64,000 nucleotides of DNA from Sphingorhabdus sp. SMR4y (GTDB taxonomy: Bacteria; Pseudomonadota; Alphaproteobacteria; Sphingomonadales; Sphingomonadaceae): assembly GCF_002218195.1 (NCBI RefSeq), contig NZ_CP022336.1, positions 806,001 through 870,000 on the forward strand. Reading direction: 5' to 3'. The notes under the pieces are model-generated. The model was given only the letters and a program-made list of their open reading frames with translations. It had not been told where the DNA came from and ran no database searches. The stretch's first letter is position 1. Each line of letters starts with the position of its first letter. Shown piece by piece: positions 36,233 to 44,464 of the stretch. The translations under genes were made by a program, and so were the position numbers.

Positions 36233-37533
36233 GCGAGCATTCCCATCGGACTTTCGACAATCTCCTTGAACGCCTTCATGAAGGCGGCTCCGGTCGCTCC
36301 GTCAATCGCGCGATGATCGAAACTGCCGGTCGCGTTCATGATCGTTGCGATCTGGACATTGTCCTCGACCACCACCGGCTTTTTGATACCGGCGCTGATC
36401 GCCAGGATCATCGCCTGTGGCGGATTGATCACCGCATCAAATGTTGTCACGCCGAACATGCCCATATTGGACAGGCTCGCGGTGCCCCCCTGATATTCAT
36501 GCATCTTGAGTTTGCCGGCTTTCGCACGCTCGGCGAGATCTTTCATCTCGGTCGCGATCGCACTGAGCGACTTGCTGTCGGCACTGGTGACAATCGGGGT
36601 GATCAGACCACCCTTGATGCTGACCGCAACCGCGATATCGGCCCGTTCGTAGCGGATCAGATTGTCTTCCGTGAAGCTGACATTACAGTCCGGCTGCTGC
36701 ATCAAGGCAACCGCCTGGGCCTTGATCAACAGATCGTTCACTGACAGCTTGACGCCACGCGATTCCAGCGAGGCATTAAGTTCGCCGCGCAATGCCAGCA
36801 GCTTGTCGATATTGATATCGATGCTGACGCGGTAATGCGGGATCGTCTGCTTCGCCTCGGTCAGGCGGCGCGCGATTGTCTTGCGCATGCCGGACAGTTT
36901 TTCGACCGTGTGCGGAATATCGAAATCACTGCCAGTCTCGGCGCCCTTCTTCGGCGCAGAAGAAGGTGCGGGGCTCGCAGCCGGAGCCGGCGTTTCGGTC
37001 TTGACCGGAGCGGTGCCGCCTTCGGCTGCATCGATATCCGCCTTCACGATCCGGCCACCCGGACCGGAACCGGAAACAGCAGTCAGATCGACGCCCTTCT
37101 GCTCGGCCAGACGGCGCGCCAGCGGGCTGATTTTAAGCCGGTCGTCATTCGCCCCCGCCGCCGCTTTGGCCGCCGGTGCAGGGCTGGCCTTTGGCGCAGG
37201 TGTCGGCGCAGGTTCTTCTTTCTTGGGCGCAGCTTCTGCAGATTTCTCCGCCTTTGGTGCTGGCGCCGCCTTGGCTTCACTGGCGTCTTCGCCTTCTTCG
37301 GCAATTATAGCTATCACATCTCCAACTTTCACATTTTCCGTGCCTTCGGCCACAACGATCTTGGCGATTACGCCTTCATCAATCGCTTCAAATTCCATCG
37401 TCGCCTTGTCGGTTTCAATCTCGGCCAACAGATCTCCCGATGAGATGCTGTCGCCTTCCTTCACCAACCACTTGGCGAGCGTTCCTTCTTCCATTGTCGG
37501 GGAGAGCGCAGGCATTTGGAGGTTAATGGGCAT
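36229..37533 (-). CDS. pdhC: Pyruvate dehydrogenase complex dihydrolipoamide acetyltransferase (E2)
   Basis: Core of the pyruvate dehydrogenase complex; transfers acetyl from lipoamide to CoA. The 434-residue protein has one lipoyl domain with lipoylated Lys43 in [11 protein letters not shown], an Ala/Pro/Lys linker (about 85-130), an E3/E1-binding domain ([17 protein letters not shown], about 133-149) and the catalytic domain ending with His407 in [10 protein letters not shown]. The lipoyl start [19 protein letters not shown] matches alphaproteobacterial PdhC. E1 genes are not adjacent: upstream is a divergent universal stress gene, so this E2-E3 pair is separated from E1. Confidence 0.94.
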   Translation of the reverse strand: MPINLQMPALSPTMEEGTLAKWLVKEGDSISSGDLLAEIETDKATMEFEAIDEGVIAKIVVAEGTENVKVGDVIAIIAEEGEDASEAKAAPAPKAEKSAEAAPKKEEPAPTPAPKASPAPAAKAAAGANDDRLKISPLARRLAEQKGVDLTAVSGSGPGGRIVKADIDAAEGGTAPVKTETPAPAASPAPSSAPKKGAETGSDFDIPHTVEKLSGMRKTIARRLTEAKQTIPHYRVSIDINIDKLLALRGELNASLESRGVKLSVNDLLIKAQAVALMQQPDCNVSFTEDNLIRYERADIAVAVSIKGGLITPIVTSADSKSLSAIATEMKDLAERAKAGKLKMHEYQGGTASLSNMGMFGVTTFDAVINPPQAMILAISAGIKKPVVVEDNVQIATIMNATGSFDHRAIDGATGAAFMKAFKEIVESPMGMLA

Positions 37534-37669
37534 GGCCGGTTATCTTTCCTGAATAAGTCCTGTTATCATCAAAAGCTGTCCAACATTGCGCCAATGCCGT
37601 CAAGGGCAGTCGCTTGCCTTGCGGCTGTTTTTATCGCAACAAGTGTTTTTGACAGGGTGAGGAGGGTTC

Positions 37670-38125
37670 ATGCGTACCTATTTGGTGGTAATCGACGAGA
37701 CCGACGAGGCCAGCCTCGCGCTGCGCTTTGCCTCGCGTCGGGCAATGAAAACGAACAGCGCGCTGCATATTCTCGCGCTCGTGGAGAGTGAGGGATTCGT
37801 CGCCTGGGGCGGGGTCCAGGCCACGCTTGAAGAGGAAGCAAAAAGCCGCGCCGAAGCGCTCGTGTCCGGCGCCGCCGGGACCTTGTTCGAGGAAACAGGT
37901 ATCCGTCCCTCGATCACGGTGAAACAGGGCAAGGGTCCGAAAGTCGTGCGGGCAATGATGGATGACGTCAACGGTCTGGCGGCTCTGGTTCTCGGAGCAG
38001 CAGCAACGGGCTCGCCCGGACCGTTGGTCAGCCATTTTGCCGCCACCGAAGCAGGGACATTGCCCTGCCCGGTGATGGTTGTTCCCGGATCCTTGACCAA
38101 GGAAGAAATTGACCGGCTAAGCTAG
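37670..38125 (+). CDS. Universal stress protein family
   Basis: The 151-residue cytoplasmic protein has the UspA fold: strand start YLVVIDETDEASLALRFA and a C-terminal nucleotide-binding-like LVLGAAATGSPGPL (about 106-119). ATP binding in this class is usually via G-2x-G-9x-G-S/T; here the pattern is loosely present. A GAGGAGGG ribosome site precedes the ATG. Divergent from pdhC and convergent with the peroxiredoxin gene; their TAG stop codons share the palindrome CTAG (38122-38125). Confidence 0.85.
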   Translation: MRTYLVVIDETDEASLALRFASRRAMKTNSALHILALVESEGFVAWGGVQATLEEEAKSRAEALVSGAAGTLFEETGIRPSITVKQGKGPKVVRAMMDDVNGLAALVLGAAATGSPGPLVSHFAATEAGTLPCPVMVVPGSLTKEEIDRLS

Positions 38126-38673
38126 CGGGATTTCGCCAGCTCGCCGCGCGCCGGATAATCATGTTCCATCGCATAATCGATTCCCTTGAGCAGTTCGTCG
38201 AGCGGCGGCCGGGTGAACGGCATGCTCTGGATACTCGCAAAATACAGCGTCTGGTCGGGCTTCACCAGCAGCATCGCCGGTTCGGAAAAAATTGTCGGCT
38301 CTTCGCTGCCGGGACGACCGGACGAGATATAGAGATCAAGATCGCGGGCAAGGTCTTCGCTCAGGCCATAGCCGAGCAACAGCTCGTCCACGCCCCATTC
38401 GTCAACCGATTTCTCCGCCCGTTCCTTGCTGTCCATGCTGATCGCGAGGACTGTTATCCCGCGCTCGGAAAACGCGCCTAACCTGCGCTGCAATTCGCGC
38501 AGTTGCATTTTGCAGATCGGACAATGGACACCACGATAGAACAGCAACAGGGTAAAATTGTCGCCAAGCCGCTGGCTCAGGTGAAATTTTCCGCCATCGA
38601 TCAGCGGAACAGTGAAGTCGGGAACGGTCTTGGGTCGGCAAAATATTCGGCATGGGAAAAACTCCTTTTCCAT
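38122..38673 (-). CDS. Peroxiredoxin-like (AhpC/TSA-type) protein; N-terminus doubtful
   Basis: Thioredoxin-fold antioxidant of the AhpC/TSA superfamily, 183 residues as read from ATG 38673. The redox motif is CPIC (Cys51-Cys54) in FYRGVHCPICKMQL, and RVPGSEEPTIFSEPAML-like blocks follow. The first 14 residues (MEKEFFPCRI and on) do not look like the family. A strong AAGGAG site lies 8 nt before another ATG at 38653 that is in a different frame and reads MPNILPT, a plausible native N-terminus. A one-base insertion near 38635 would join the two frames, so the gene may be frameshifted or the base may be a sequence error. Confidence 0.82.
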   Translation of the reverse strand: MEKEFFPCRIFCRPKTVPDFTVPLIDGGKFHLSQRLGDNFTLLLFYRGVHCPICKMQLRELQRRLGAFSERGITVLAISMDSKERAEKSVDEWGVDELLLGYGLSEDLARDLDLYISSGRPGSEEPTIFSEPAMLLVKPDQTLYFASIQSMPFTRPPLDELLKGIDYAMEHDYPARGELAKSR

Positions 38674-38722
38674 TCACAGGAAAACCCCTGATCTGGCCCG
38701 ATGGTTGCGCCATTACGCCAAA

Positions 38723-41020
38723 CTATTTCTTCTTCCGGGCCTTGCCCTTGTTGCCACGAATATTGGCCGGACGGCCGGGCTTGCCCTTGCGGTGCGGCTT
38801 GCCCTTGCGCGCACGATAGGGGGCCGGCCGGGCTGCCATGTGATTGGCGCCCTCGGGCAATTCAAACAACAGACTGCCGGTGGCGGCATTCGCCTCGACC
38901 AGCCGCAGTTCGATTTTCTGGCCGATATTATAGGTGGTACCGCTGTCCATGCCGGTGAGCTGCTGTTTCGACTCGTCATAGTCGAACCGTTCGGCGCCCA
39001 GCGTCCGGACCGGGACCAGCCCGTCGCCGCCCAGATCCTCCACGGTCGCGAAAAAGCCGAAATTCTGGACCCCGGTGATCCGGCATTTGACCACCTCTCC
39101 GATCCGGTCGGCAAGATGGGCAGAGATATAGCGATCGACGGTTTCCCACTCCGCTTTCATCGCGCGGCGTTCGAGCTTGGAAATTGTTTCCGATATCCGT
39201 TCGAGACGCCCCGCCTCTTCCTTGCCCAGTCCGGAAAATTCGGGGATTGAGCTGTTCTCCGGCGCCGGTTGCTCCAGCTTGCAGGCACTGACCAGCGCCC
39301 GGTGCACGACCAGATCGGCATAGCGACGGATCGGGCTGGTGAAATGCGCATAGCTGCCCAGCGACAGGCCGAAATGGCCCATATTGGTATGGCCATAATA
39401 GGCCTGGGTCTGGCTGCGCAAGATCTGCTCCATGACCAGCGGCAGCAGCAGTTCGTCGTCGACCTGCTTGATCAGATTGTTGAATACGGCCGGCTTGATC
39501 ACCTGCCCCATGGCAAAGCTCATGTCGAAGCTCTTGAGATAATCCTTCAGCGCAATCAGCTTCTCGCGCGAGGGTGTCTCGTGAACACGGTAAATGACCG
39601 GGGATTTTTTCGATTCCAGCATCCGCGCCGCCGCGACATTGGCGACGATCATATAATCCTCGACCAGACGATGCGCATCGAGCCGTTCGCGGACGGCGAT
39701 TTCGACAATCTTGCCCTGATCGTCGAGCACCACCCGTTTTTCGGGCAGATCGAGATTGAGCGGCTCGCGCTCGTCGCGCGCCCTGGCGAGCAGCTTCCAA
39801 CAAGCCCAAAGGGGCGCGAGTGCATTGGCCTTCAGTTCATGATCCAGCTTGCCGTCCATCGCCGCCTGTGCATCTTCATAGGCAATATTGCCGGCCAGCT
39901 TGACGATCGCGCGAGTGAAGCGCGAAGCGATCACCTGCCCTTTGGGATTGATCGTCACGTGGCAGACCAGAGCCGCCCGCTCGACGCCCTGTTTCAGCGA
40001 ACAGACATCGGTCGACAAAGCTTCCGGCAGCATCGGCACGACCCGGTCCGGGAAATAGACGCTGTTGCCGCGCTTATAGGCTTCACGGTCAAGCTTGCTG
40101 CCCGAGCGGACATAATAGGACACATCGGCAATCGCGATCAGCGCCTTGAACCCGCCCTTGTTGTCGGGATTGTCATCCGGCTCGGCCCAGATTGCGTCAT
40201 CATGGTCGCGGGCATCGGCCGGATCAATCGCGACAATCGGCAGATGGCGCAGATCTTCGCGCTTGTCCTTTGAAAGCGGCAGCTTGGTCGCCTGCTCCGC
40301 TTCCTCTTTCACCGCATCGGGAAAGTGCAGCGGAATCTCGAATTTGTGAATGGCAATCAGGCTGAAGGATTTGGGAGCGAACGGATCGCCCAAAATGTCC
40401 TTCACCCGCGCCTTGACCTCGGATCCCCGCTTCACCGGCTCGGCCAGCACCAGATGGCCCGGCTCGGCTTCACCCAGATCGAGAATCGGCGTGCTGCGGC
40501 GAATCTTGCGGTCGACAGGCTTCAGCCAATAGCGGTCGCGTTCGTCTTTCTCGACCACGCCCATCAGCATCTCGCTGCTCTGGGCGAGCTTCTTCATCAT
40601 GAAGGCGACATGCCCCTGCCCGCGCTCTTCGGTTCGCGCCAATATCCGGTCGCCAACGGCCAGCGCCGCACGGCGCCCCTTTTCCTTTATGCGCAGCTTT
40701 GGTGCCGGTGCATTATCCGCTTCCCAGCGCTCGGGAACGCCGATCGCTTCATTGCCGTCGATTGCAACGATCTTGAGGACGGTGACCTTGGGAATACCGC
40801 CCATTTTATGGAACGCCCGCCCCGGCGTGCTGTCGATCAGCCCTTCGTCGGCCATGTCCTTCAGCAGCGCTTTCAGCGCAATCTTGTCCGAGCCCCGCAA
40901 TCCGAAGGCTTTCGCGATTTCCCGTTTGCCGACCTGCTGGTCGGACCGCTCGATAAAATCCAGTATCTGTTTGCGCGTGGGAACCTGTTTCGGTTTGTGG
41001 GTTTTTCTCGGACCGGCCAT
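38723..41020 (-). CDS. rnr: Ribonuclease R
   Basis: Processive 3'-5' exoribonuclease for structured RNA. The 765-residue protein runs from an N-terminal winged-helix region (KQILDFIERSDQQVGKREIA), through cold-shock-like OB domains, to the RNB catalytic domain. That domain has DPADARDHDDAIWAEP (Asp cluster for Mg) and NSVYFPDRVVPMLPE. Then come SYAHFTSPIRRYADL and an S1 domain (about 645-725). The tail is very basic (RARKGKPHRKGKPG, ending ARKKK). The start ATG at 41020 overlaps the last base of the proS stop (TGATG), coupling the two genes. Confidence 0.95.
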   Translation of the reverse strand: MAGPRKTHKPKQVPTRKQILDFIERSDQQVGKREIAKAFGLRGSDKIALKALLKDMADEGLIDSTPGRAFHKMGGIPKVTVLKIVAIDGNEAIGVPERWEADNAPAPKLRIKEKGRRAALAVGDRILARTEERGQGHVAFMMKKLAQSSEMLMGVVEKDERDRYWLKPVDRKIRRSTPILDLGEAEPGHLVLAEPVKRGSEVKARVKDILGDPFAPKSFSLIAIHKFEIPLHFPDAVKEEAEQATKLPLSKDKREDLRHLPIVAIDPADARDHDDAIWAEPDDNPDNKGGFKALIAIADVSYYVRSGSKLDREAYKRGNSVYFPDRVVPMLPEALSTDVCSLKQGVERAALVCHVTINPKGQVIASRFTRAIVKLAGNIAYEDAQAAMDGKLDHELKANALAPLWACWKLLARARDEREPLNLDLPEKRVVLDDQGKIVEIAVRERLDAHRLVEDYMIVANVAAARMLESKKSPVIYRVHETPSREKLIALKDYLKSFDMSFAMGQVIKPAVFNNLIKQVDDELLLPLVMEQILRSQTQAYYGHTNMGHFGLSLGSYAHFTSPIRRYADLVVHRALVSACKLEQPAPENSSIPEFSGLGKEEAGRLERISETISKLERRAMKAEWETVDRYISAHLADRIGEVVKCRITGVQNFGFFATVEDLGGDGLVPVRTLGAERFDYDESKQQLTGMDSGTTYNIGQKIELRLVEANAATGSLLFELPEGANHMAARPAPYRARKGKPHRKGKPGRPANIRGNKGKARKKK

Positions 41021-42555
41021 CAATAGGCTTTGCCGATGATGATCCGCTCGACCGCCGGTTTCCCGGTGAAGATACAGACCCCGTCTGCCGGTGCGGCATC
41101 CACCGGAACATTGCGGAAGGTCAGCTTCAGCTTTTTCAGCCGCTCTTCGATCGCGTCCAGTTCGTCGCCGGTCGCCTTGGACCATTGCACTTCCAGCCAG
41201 CCCGGATATTTCTTATTCTCTTTGTAGAAACGCTCGACGTCCGACCAATGTTCGACACCGCGCGTGATATTGCCCTCGAGGCGCTGCCTGGCCTCGGCAT
41301 GCAGGGCGGACTGGATCTCGGACAACAGCGCCGGAATCTCCGGAATGAATTCTGCCTTGGCGAGAAATTTCGTGTCGAGCTTGCCGCTGTCCTGATAGAG
41401 CGCATCGCGCCGGATCATCGCCACCTTGTCGTCGGCCATGTCGCGCGGTCCGATTTCCAATATGACCGGCGCGCCTTTCTTGATCCAGGACCAGCGCTTG
41501 GTCTGGGTCTTGGCACCCGTGATGTCCAGCTTGACCCGGACCGGTTCGTCAAAGGCCCGCAGCTTGCCGATATCCTTCGCCAGAGCCTTGCAATAGTCCA
41601 GCACTTCTTCGTCTTCCGGCTTGTCACGCAGCATCGGCACGATCACCACCTGATAGGGCGCAATCAGCGGCGGCACACGCATGCCGTCGTCATCACCATG
41701 GGTCATGATGACCCCGCCGATCATCCGCGTCGACGTTCCCCAGCTGGTGGTATAGGCAAACTGGAACTCGCCCTCCTTGTCCTGATAGCGTATATTCTGC
41801 GCCTTGCTGAAGGTCTGGCCGAGGAAGTGGCTGGTGCCGGCCTGCAATGCCTTGCCGTCCTGCATCATCGCCTCGATCGAATAGGTCGCATCAGCGCCGG
41901 GGAAACGCTCATTCTCCGGCTTTTCTCCGGCGACGACCGGCATGGCCAGCACGCTTTCCGAAAAGTCGCGGTACATTTCCAGCGCGTTCAGCGTCTCTTC
42001 CATCGCTTCGGCCTTGGTGGCATGGGCGGTATGCCCCTCCTGCCAGAGAAATTCGGTGGTCCGCAGAAACATTCTGGTGCGCATTTCCCAGCGCACCACA
42101 TTGGCCCACTGGTTGATCATCACCGGCAGGTCACGCCAGCTTTGCACCCAGCGGGCAAAAGCGGTGCCGATCACCGTTTCGGAGGTTGGCCGCACGACCA
42201 GCGGTTCTTCCAGCCTGGCTTCCGGATCGACGACCAGTCCGCCATCTTCGCCCTTGATCAGCCGGTGATGGGTAACAACCGCCATTTCCTTGGCAAAGCC
42301 GTCGACATGCTCAGCTTCTTTCGAAAAATAGCTGAGCGGAATGAACAGCGGGAAATAGCAATTCTCATGGCCGGATGCCTTGATCCGCTGGTCCATCAGA
42401 TATTGCACCCGTTCCCAGATGCCATAGCCCCAGGGACGCATGATCATGCTGCCGCGCACGCCGGACTCTTCAGCCATGTCGGCTTCCGTGATCACCTGTT
42501 GATACCATCCCGCAAAATCTTTTTCACGGGTGATGGATAGGGCATTTTTCTTCAC
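41020..42555 (-). CDS. proS: Prolyl-tRNA synthetase, eukaryote/archaea-like (type 3)
   Basis: Charges tRNA-Pro. The 511-residue enzyme has class II motif 1 (GSMIMRPWGYGIWE), motif 2 (RWEMRTRMFLRTTEFLWQEG) and motif 3 (MIGGVIMTHGDDDGMRVPP). The anticodon-binding domain (about 285-390) and a C-terminal zinc-like domain region to the end follow. It lacks the large bacterial editing (INS) domain between motifs 2 and 3, so it is the archaeal/eukaryal type, not the classical bacterial one; length 511 fits that type. Upstream phaR ends 33 bp away, and downstream rnr overlaps by one base. Confidence 0.95.
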   Translation of the reverse strand: MKKNALSITREKDFAGWYQQVITEADMAEESGVRGSMIMRPWGYGIWERVQYLMDQRIKASGHENCYFPLFIPLSYFSKEAEHVDGFAKEMAVVTHHRLIKGEDGGLVVDPEARLEEPLVVRPTSETVIGTAFARWVQSWRDLPVMINQWANVVRWEMRTRMFLRTTEFLWQEGHTAHATKAEAMEETLNALEMYRDFSESVLAMPVVAGEKPENERFPGADATYSIEAMMQDGKALQAGTSHFLGQTFSKAQNIRYQDKEGEFQFAYTTSWGTSTRMIGGVIMTHGDDDGMRVPPLIAPYQVVIVPMLRDKPEDEEVLDYCKALAKDIGKLRAFDEPVRVKLDITGAKTQTKRWSWIKKGAPVILEIGPRDMADDKVAMIRRDALYQDSGKLDTKFLAKAEFIPEIPALLSEIQSALHAEARQRLEGNITRGVEHWSDVERFYKENKKYPGWLEVQWSKATGDELDAIEERLKKLKLTFRNVPVDAAPADGVCIFTGKPAVERIIIGKAY

Positions 42556-42588
42556 TGGTTTTTCCTGCGGATTAATGGGGGCCGATGG

Positions 42589-43206
42589 TCAGTTGTCGAT
42601 CTTGTCGATTTTCGACTGAATATCGGCCAACTGTTTTTTCAGCTCCATAATTTCAATATCCTTCTCGGACAATTGATTTTCCGCTGTATCATCCGTTTCG
42701 CCCCGGTCATTCTGGCCGATGCTCAACGCCTTTTCGAATACGCCGGCCAGCGGACTGGCCTTCAGGGCATTTTCAACCGCTTCCTGAAATTGCTTCTGGT
42801 TCTTCACCGCCATCTGGCCAAGCGGATTTTTGTTGAGCGCCCCCTCGACCGCTTCCTGAAACTGCTTCTGGTTCTTGCGGAAATTATCCATCGATGCTTC
42901 GAGATAGGACGGCATCAGGGACTGCATGCTGTTGCCATACATGGAGATCAACTGGCGCAGGAACTTGACCGGCAGCATCTGCTTGCCGCTGCTTTCCTCG
43001 TCGACAATGATCTGGGTCAGCACATTATGCGTGATATCCTCGCCCGTCTTCGCGTCGACCACAATGAAATCCTGATCATTGCGGGTCATCTCGGCGAGAA
43101 AGTCGAGCGTGATATAGCTCGATGTCTCGGTATTGTAGAGACGACGATTGGCGTATTTCTTGATCGTTATGGGATCACCTGGATTAACGTTCTTGGACTT
43201 GGCCAT
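42589..43206 (-). CDS. phaR: PhaR, polyhydroxyalkanoate synthesis regulator
   Basis: DNA-binding repressor of phasin and PHA genes that also binds PHA granules (family knowledge). From ATG 43206 it has 205 residues. The N-terminal PHB_acc DNA-binding domain is seen as IKKYANRRLYNTETSSYITL (15-34), and the second PHB-binding region as GKQMLPVKFLRQLISMYG (74-91). A tandem 24-residue repeat NQKQFQEAVEGALNKNPL / NQKQFQEAVENALKASPL (112-129, 136-153) precedes an acidic linker and a C-terminal coiled coil (181-203). Longer starts upstream are rejected for lack of a ribosome site. The upstream region is rich in TGC/GCA. Confidence 0.94.
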   Translation of the reverse strand: MAKSKNVNPGDPITIKKYANRRLYNTETSSYITLDFLAEMTRNDQDFIVVDAKTGEDITHNVLTQIIVDEESSGKQMLPVKFLRQLISMYGNSMQSLMPSYLEASMDNFRKNQKQFQEAVEGALNKNPLGQMAVKNQKQFQEAVENALKASPLAGVFEKALSIGQNDRGETDDTAENQLSEKDIEIMELKKQLADIQSKIDKIDN

Positions 43207-43386
43207 ATCTGCTCCCGATGGGCTGGAATCCTGTTCTCGATCAGGACTTTCCAGCCTCCAATTATGTATATGTTGCAAGAGCACTAAACCTATTTGTGCA
43301 TTGCCGCAACTTTTGTTGCTATCGGTGTTTTTTGCGCAGCATTTTTATTTTGTGCAACTGCGTAGATATACAGTATTCCTGCGGTA

Positions 43387-44442
43387 CTAGGTCCAAACGC
43401 GGCCGAGACGATTGCCGAGGCCGGTGATCAACTCATATTGCGACAGCCCCGATTGGGCTGATGCCACCTCGAGATCATATTCACAATCAACCCAGTCCCC
43501 TTCCTGCAAATGGGGTGCTGCGGTCAGATCAATCGCGATCAGATCCATCGATACCCGGCCCAGTACCGGCAACAGAAGTCCTTCATGCATGAACATGCCG
43601 CTGTTCGAAAATCCCCGCAAATAGCCGTCGGCATAGCCCATCGCCAATATGCCAACCTTGTGCGGTTCGGCTGCAACATATTGCGCATTATAACCGAGCT
43701 TGTCGCCCGCCTGCAGCGAGCGCACCTGAATGATTTCTGCCTGCGGAATCGCCACCTGAGCAATGACGTTGTCCAGTGCCGGACGCTGGATCCCCCCGTA
43801 GAGCGAAAGACCGGGACGGGTCACATCGAAATGATAATCGCTGCCCAGTGCGATACCGGCGCTGTTCGCGAGACTGGCCCGCTTGCCCGTGACGATTGCC
43901 AGCGCAGCCTTATACTGGGTAAGCTGCTCCTCATTCTGAGGACCGTCTTCATCGGCCGAAGCGAGATGGCTCATCACCATGTCGATCGCCATGCCGGCGA
44001 ACAGATCGGCTTTCAGGTCTTCCACATTGATGCCGAGGCGATTCATGCCGCTGTTGATCATGATGTCACACGGCTTGCCGGTGGCTTTCCAGCGCTGCAC
44101 CTGCTCGAGGCTGTTCAGCACCGGCTTTGCCGGAGACTGGAGCGCGAAAGGCAAATCCGCTGCGCGCACGCCATTGAGTACGGACACCTCCGCGTTCCCC
44201 GTGGTCAGGTCTTCAATTTCCTGCGCTTCCTGCCAATTGGCGACAAAAAAATCTGTACAACCCGCCGCGAGCAGTCGGCCGACAACCTCGCGTGACCCCA
44301 GCCCATAGGCGTTGGCCTTGACCGCCGCCCCTGCCTTTGCGTCTCCGGACATAAGGTCAAGCGCGCGCCAGTTGGCAAGCAGCGCGTCGGAGTCGAGCTT
44401 CACGCGTGCGGTTGGCGGAATATTCGGTTTCTCGTCACTCAT
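43387..44442 (-). CDS. alr: Alanine racemase
   Basis: PLP enzyme that interconverts L- and D-alanine for peptidoglycan. It has 351 residues from ATG 44442. The PLP lysine is Lys42 in AAVKANAYGLG, and the second-base Tyr is in DKLGYNAQYV. The C-terminal domain has MGYADGYLRGFSNSGM and GRVSMDLIAIDL. The ATG follows the MFS gene stop by 22 bp on the same strand. An in-frame upstream ATG at 44601 would overlap that gene and lacks a signal, so it is rejected. Confidence 0.94.
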   Translation of the reverse strand: MSDEKPNIPPTARVKLDSDALLANWRALDLMSGDAKAGAAVKANAYGLGSREVVGRLLAAGCTDFFVANWQEAQEIEDLTTGNAEVSVLNGVRAADLPFALQSPAKPVLNSLEQVQRWKATGKPCDIMINSGMNRLGINVEDLKADLFAGMAIDMVMSHLASADEDGPQNEEQLTQYKAALAIVTGKRASLANSAGIALGSDYHFDVTRPGLSLYGGIQRPALDNVIAQVAIPQAEIIQVRSLQAGDKLGYNAQYVAAEPHKVGILAMGYADGYLRGFSNSGMFMHEGLLLPVLGRVSMDLIAIDLTAAPHLQEGDWVDCEYDLEVASAQSGLSQYELITGLGNRLGRVWT

Positions 44443-44464
44443 GAAGCGACCGATAGGACCTTTA

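Noticed and set aside
41185-42540. About 450-codon plus-strand frame over proS
   Set aside because: Antisense of a conserved aminoacyl-tRNA synthetase; no domain visible.
42740-42895. Tandem 24-residue repeat inside PhaR as a possible recent duplication of interest
   Set aside because: Similar NQ-F repeats occur in this family's C-terminal half, so it is treated as normal family structure.
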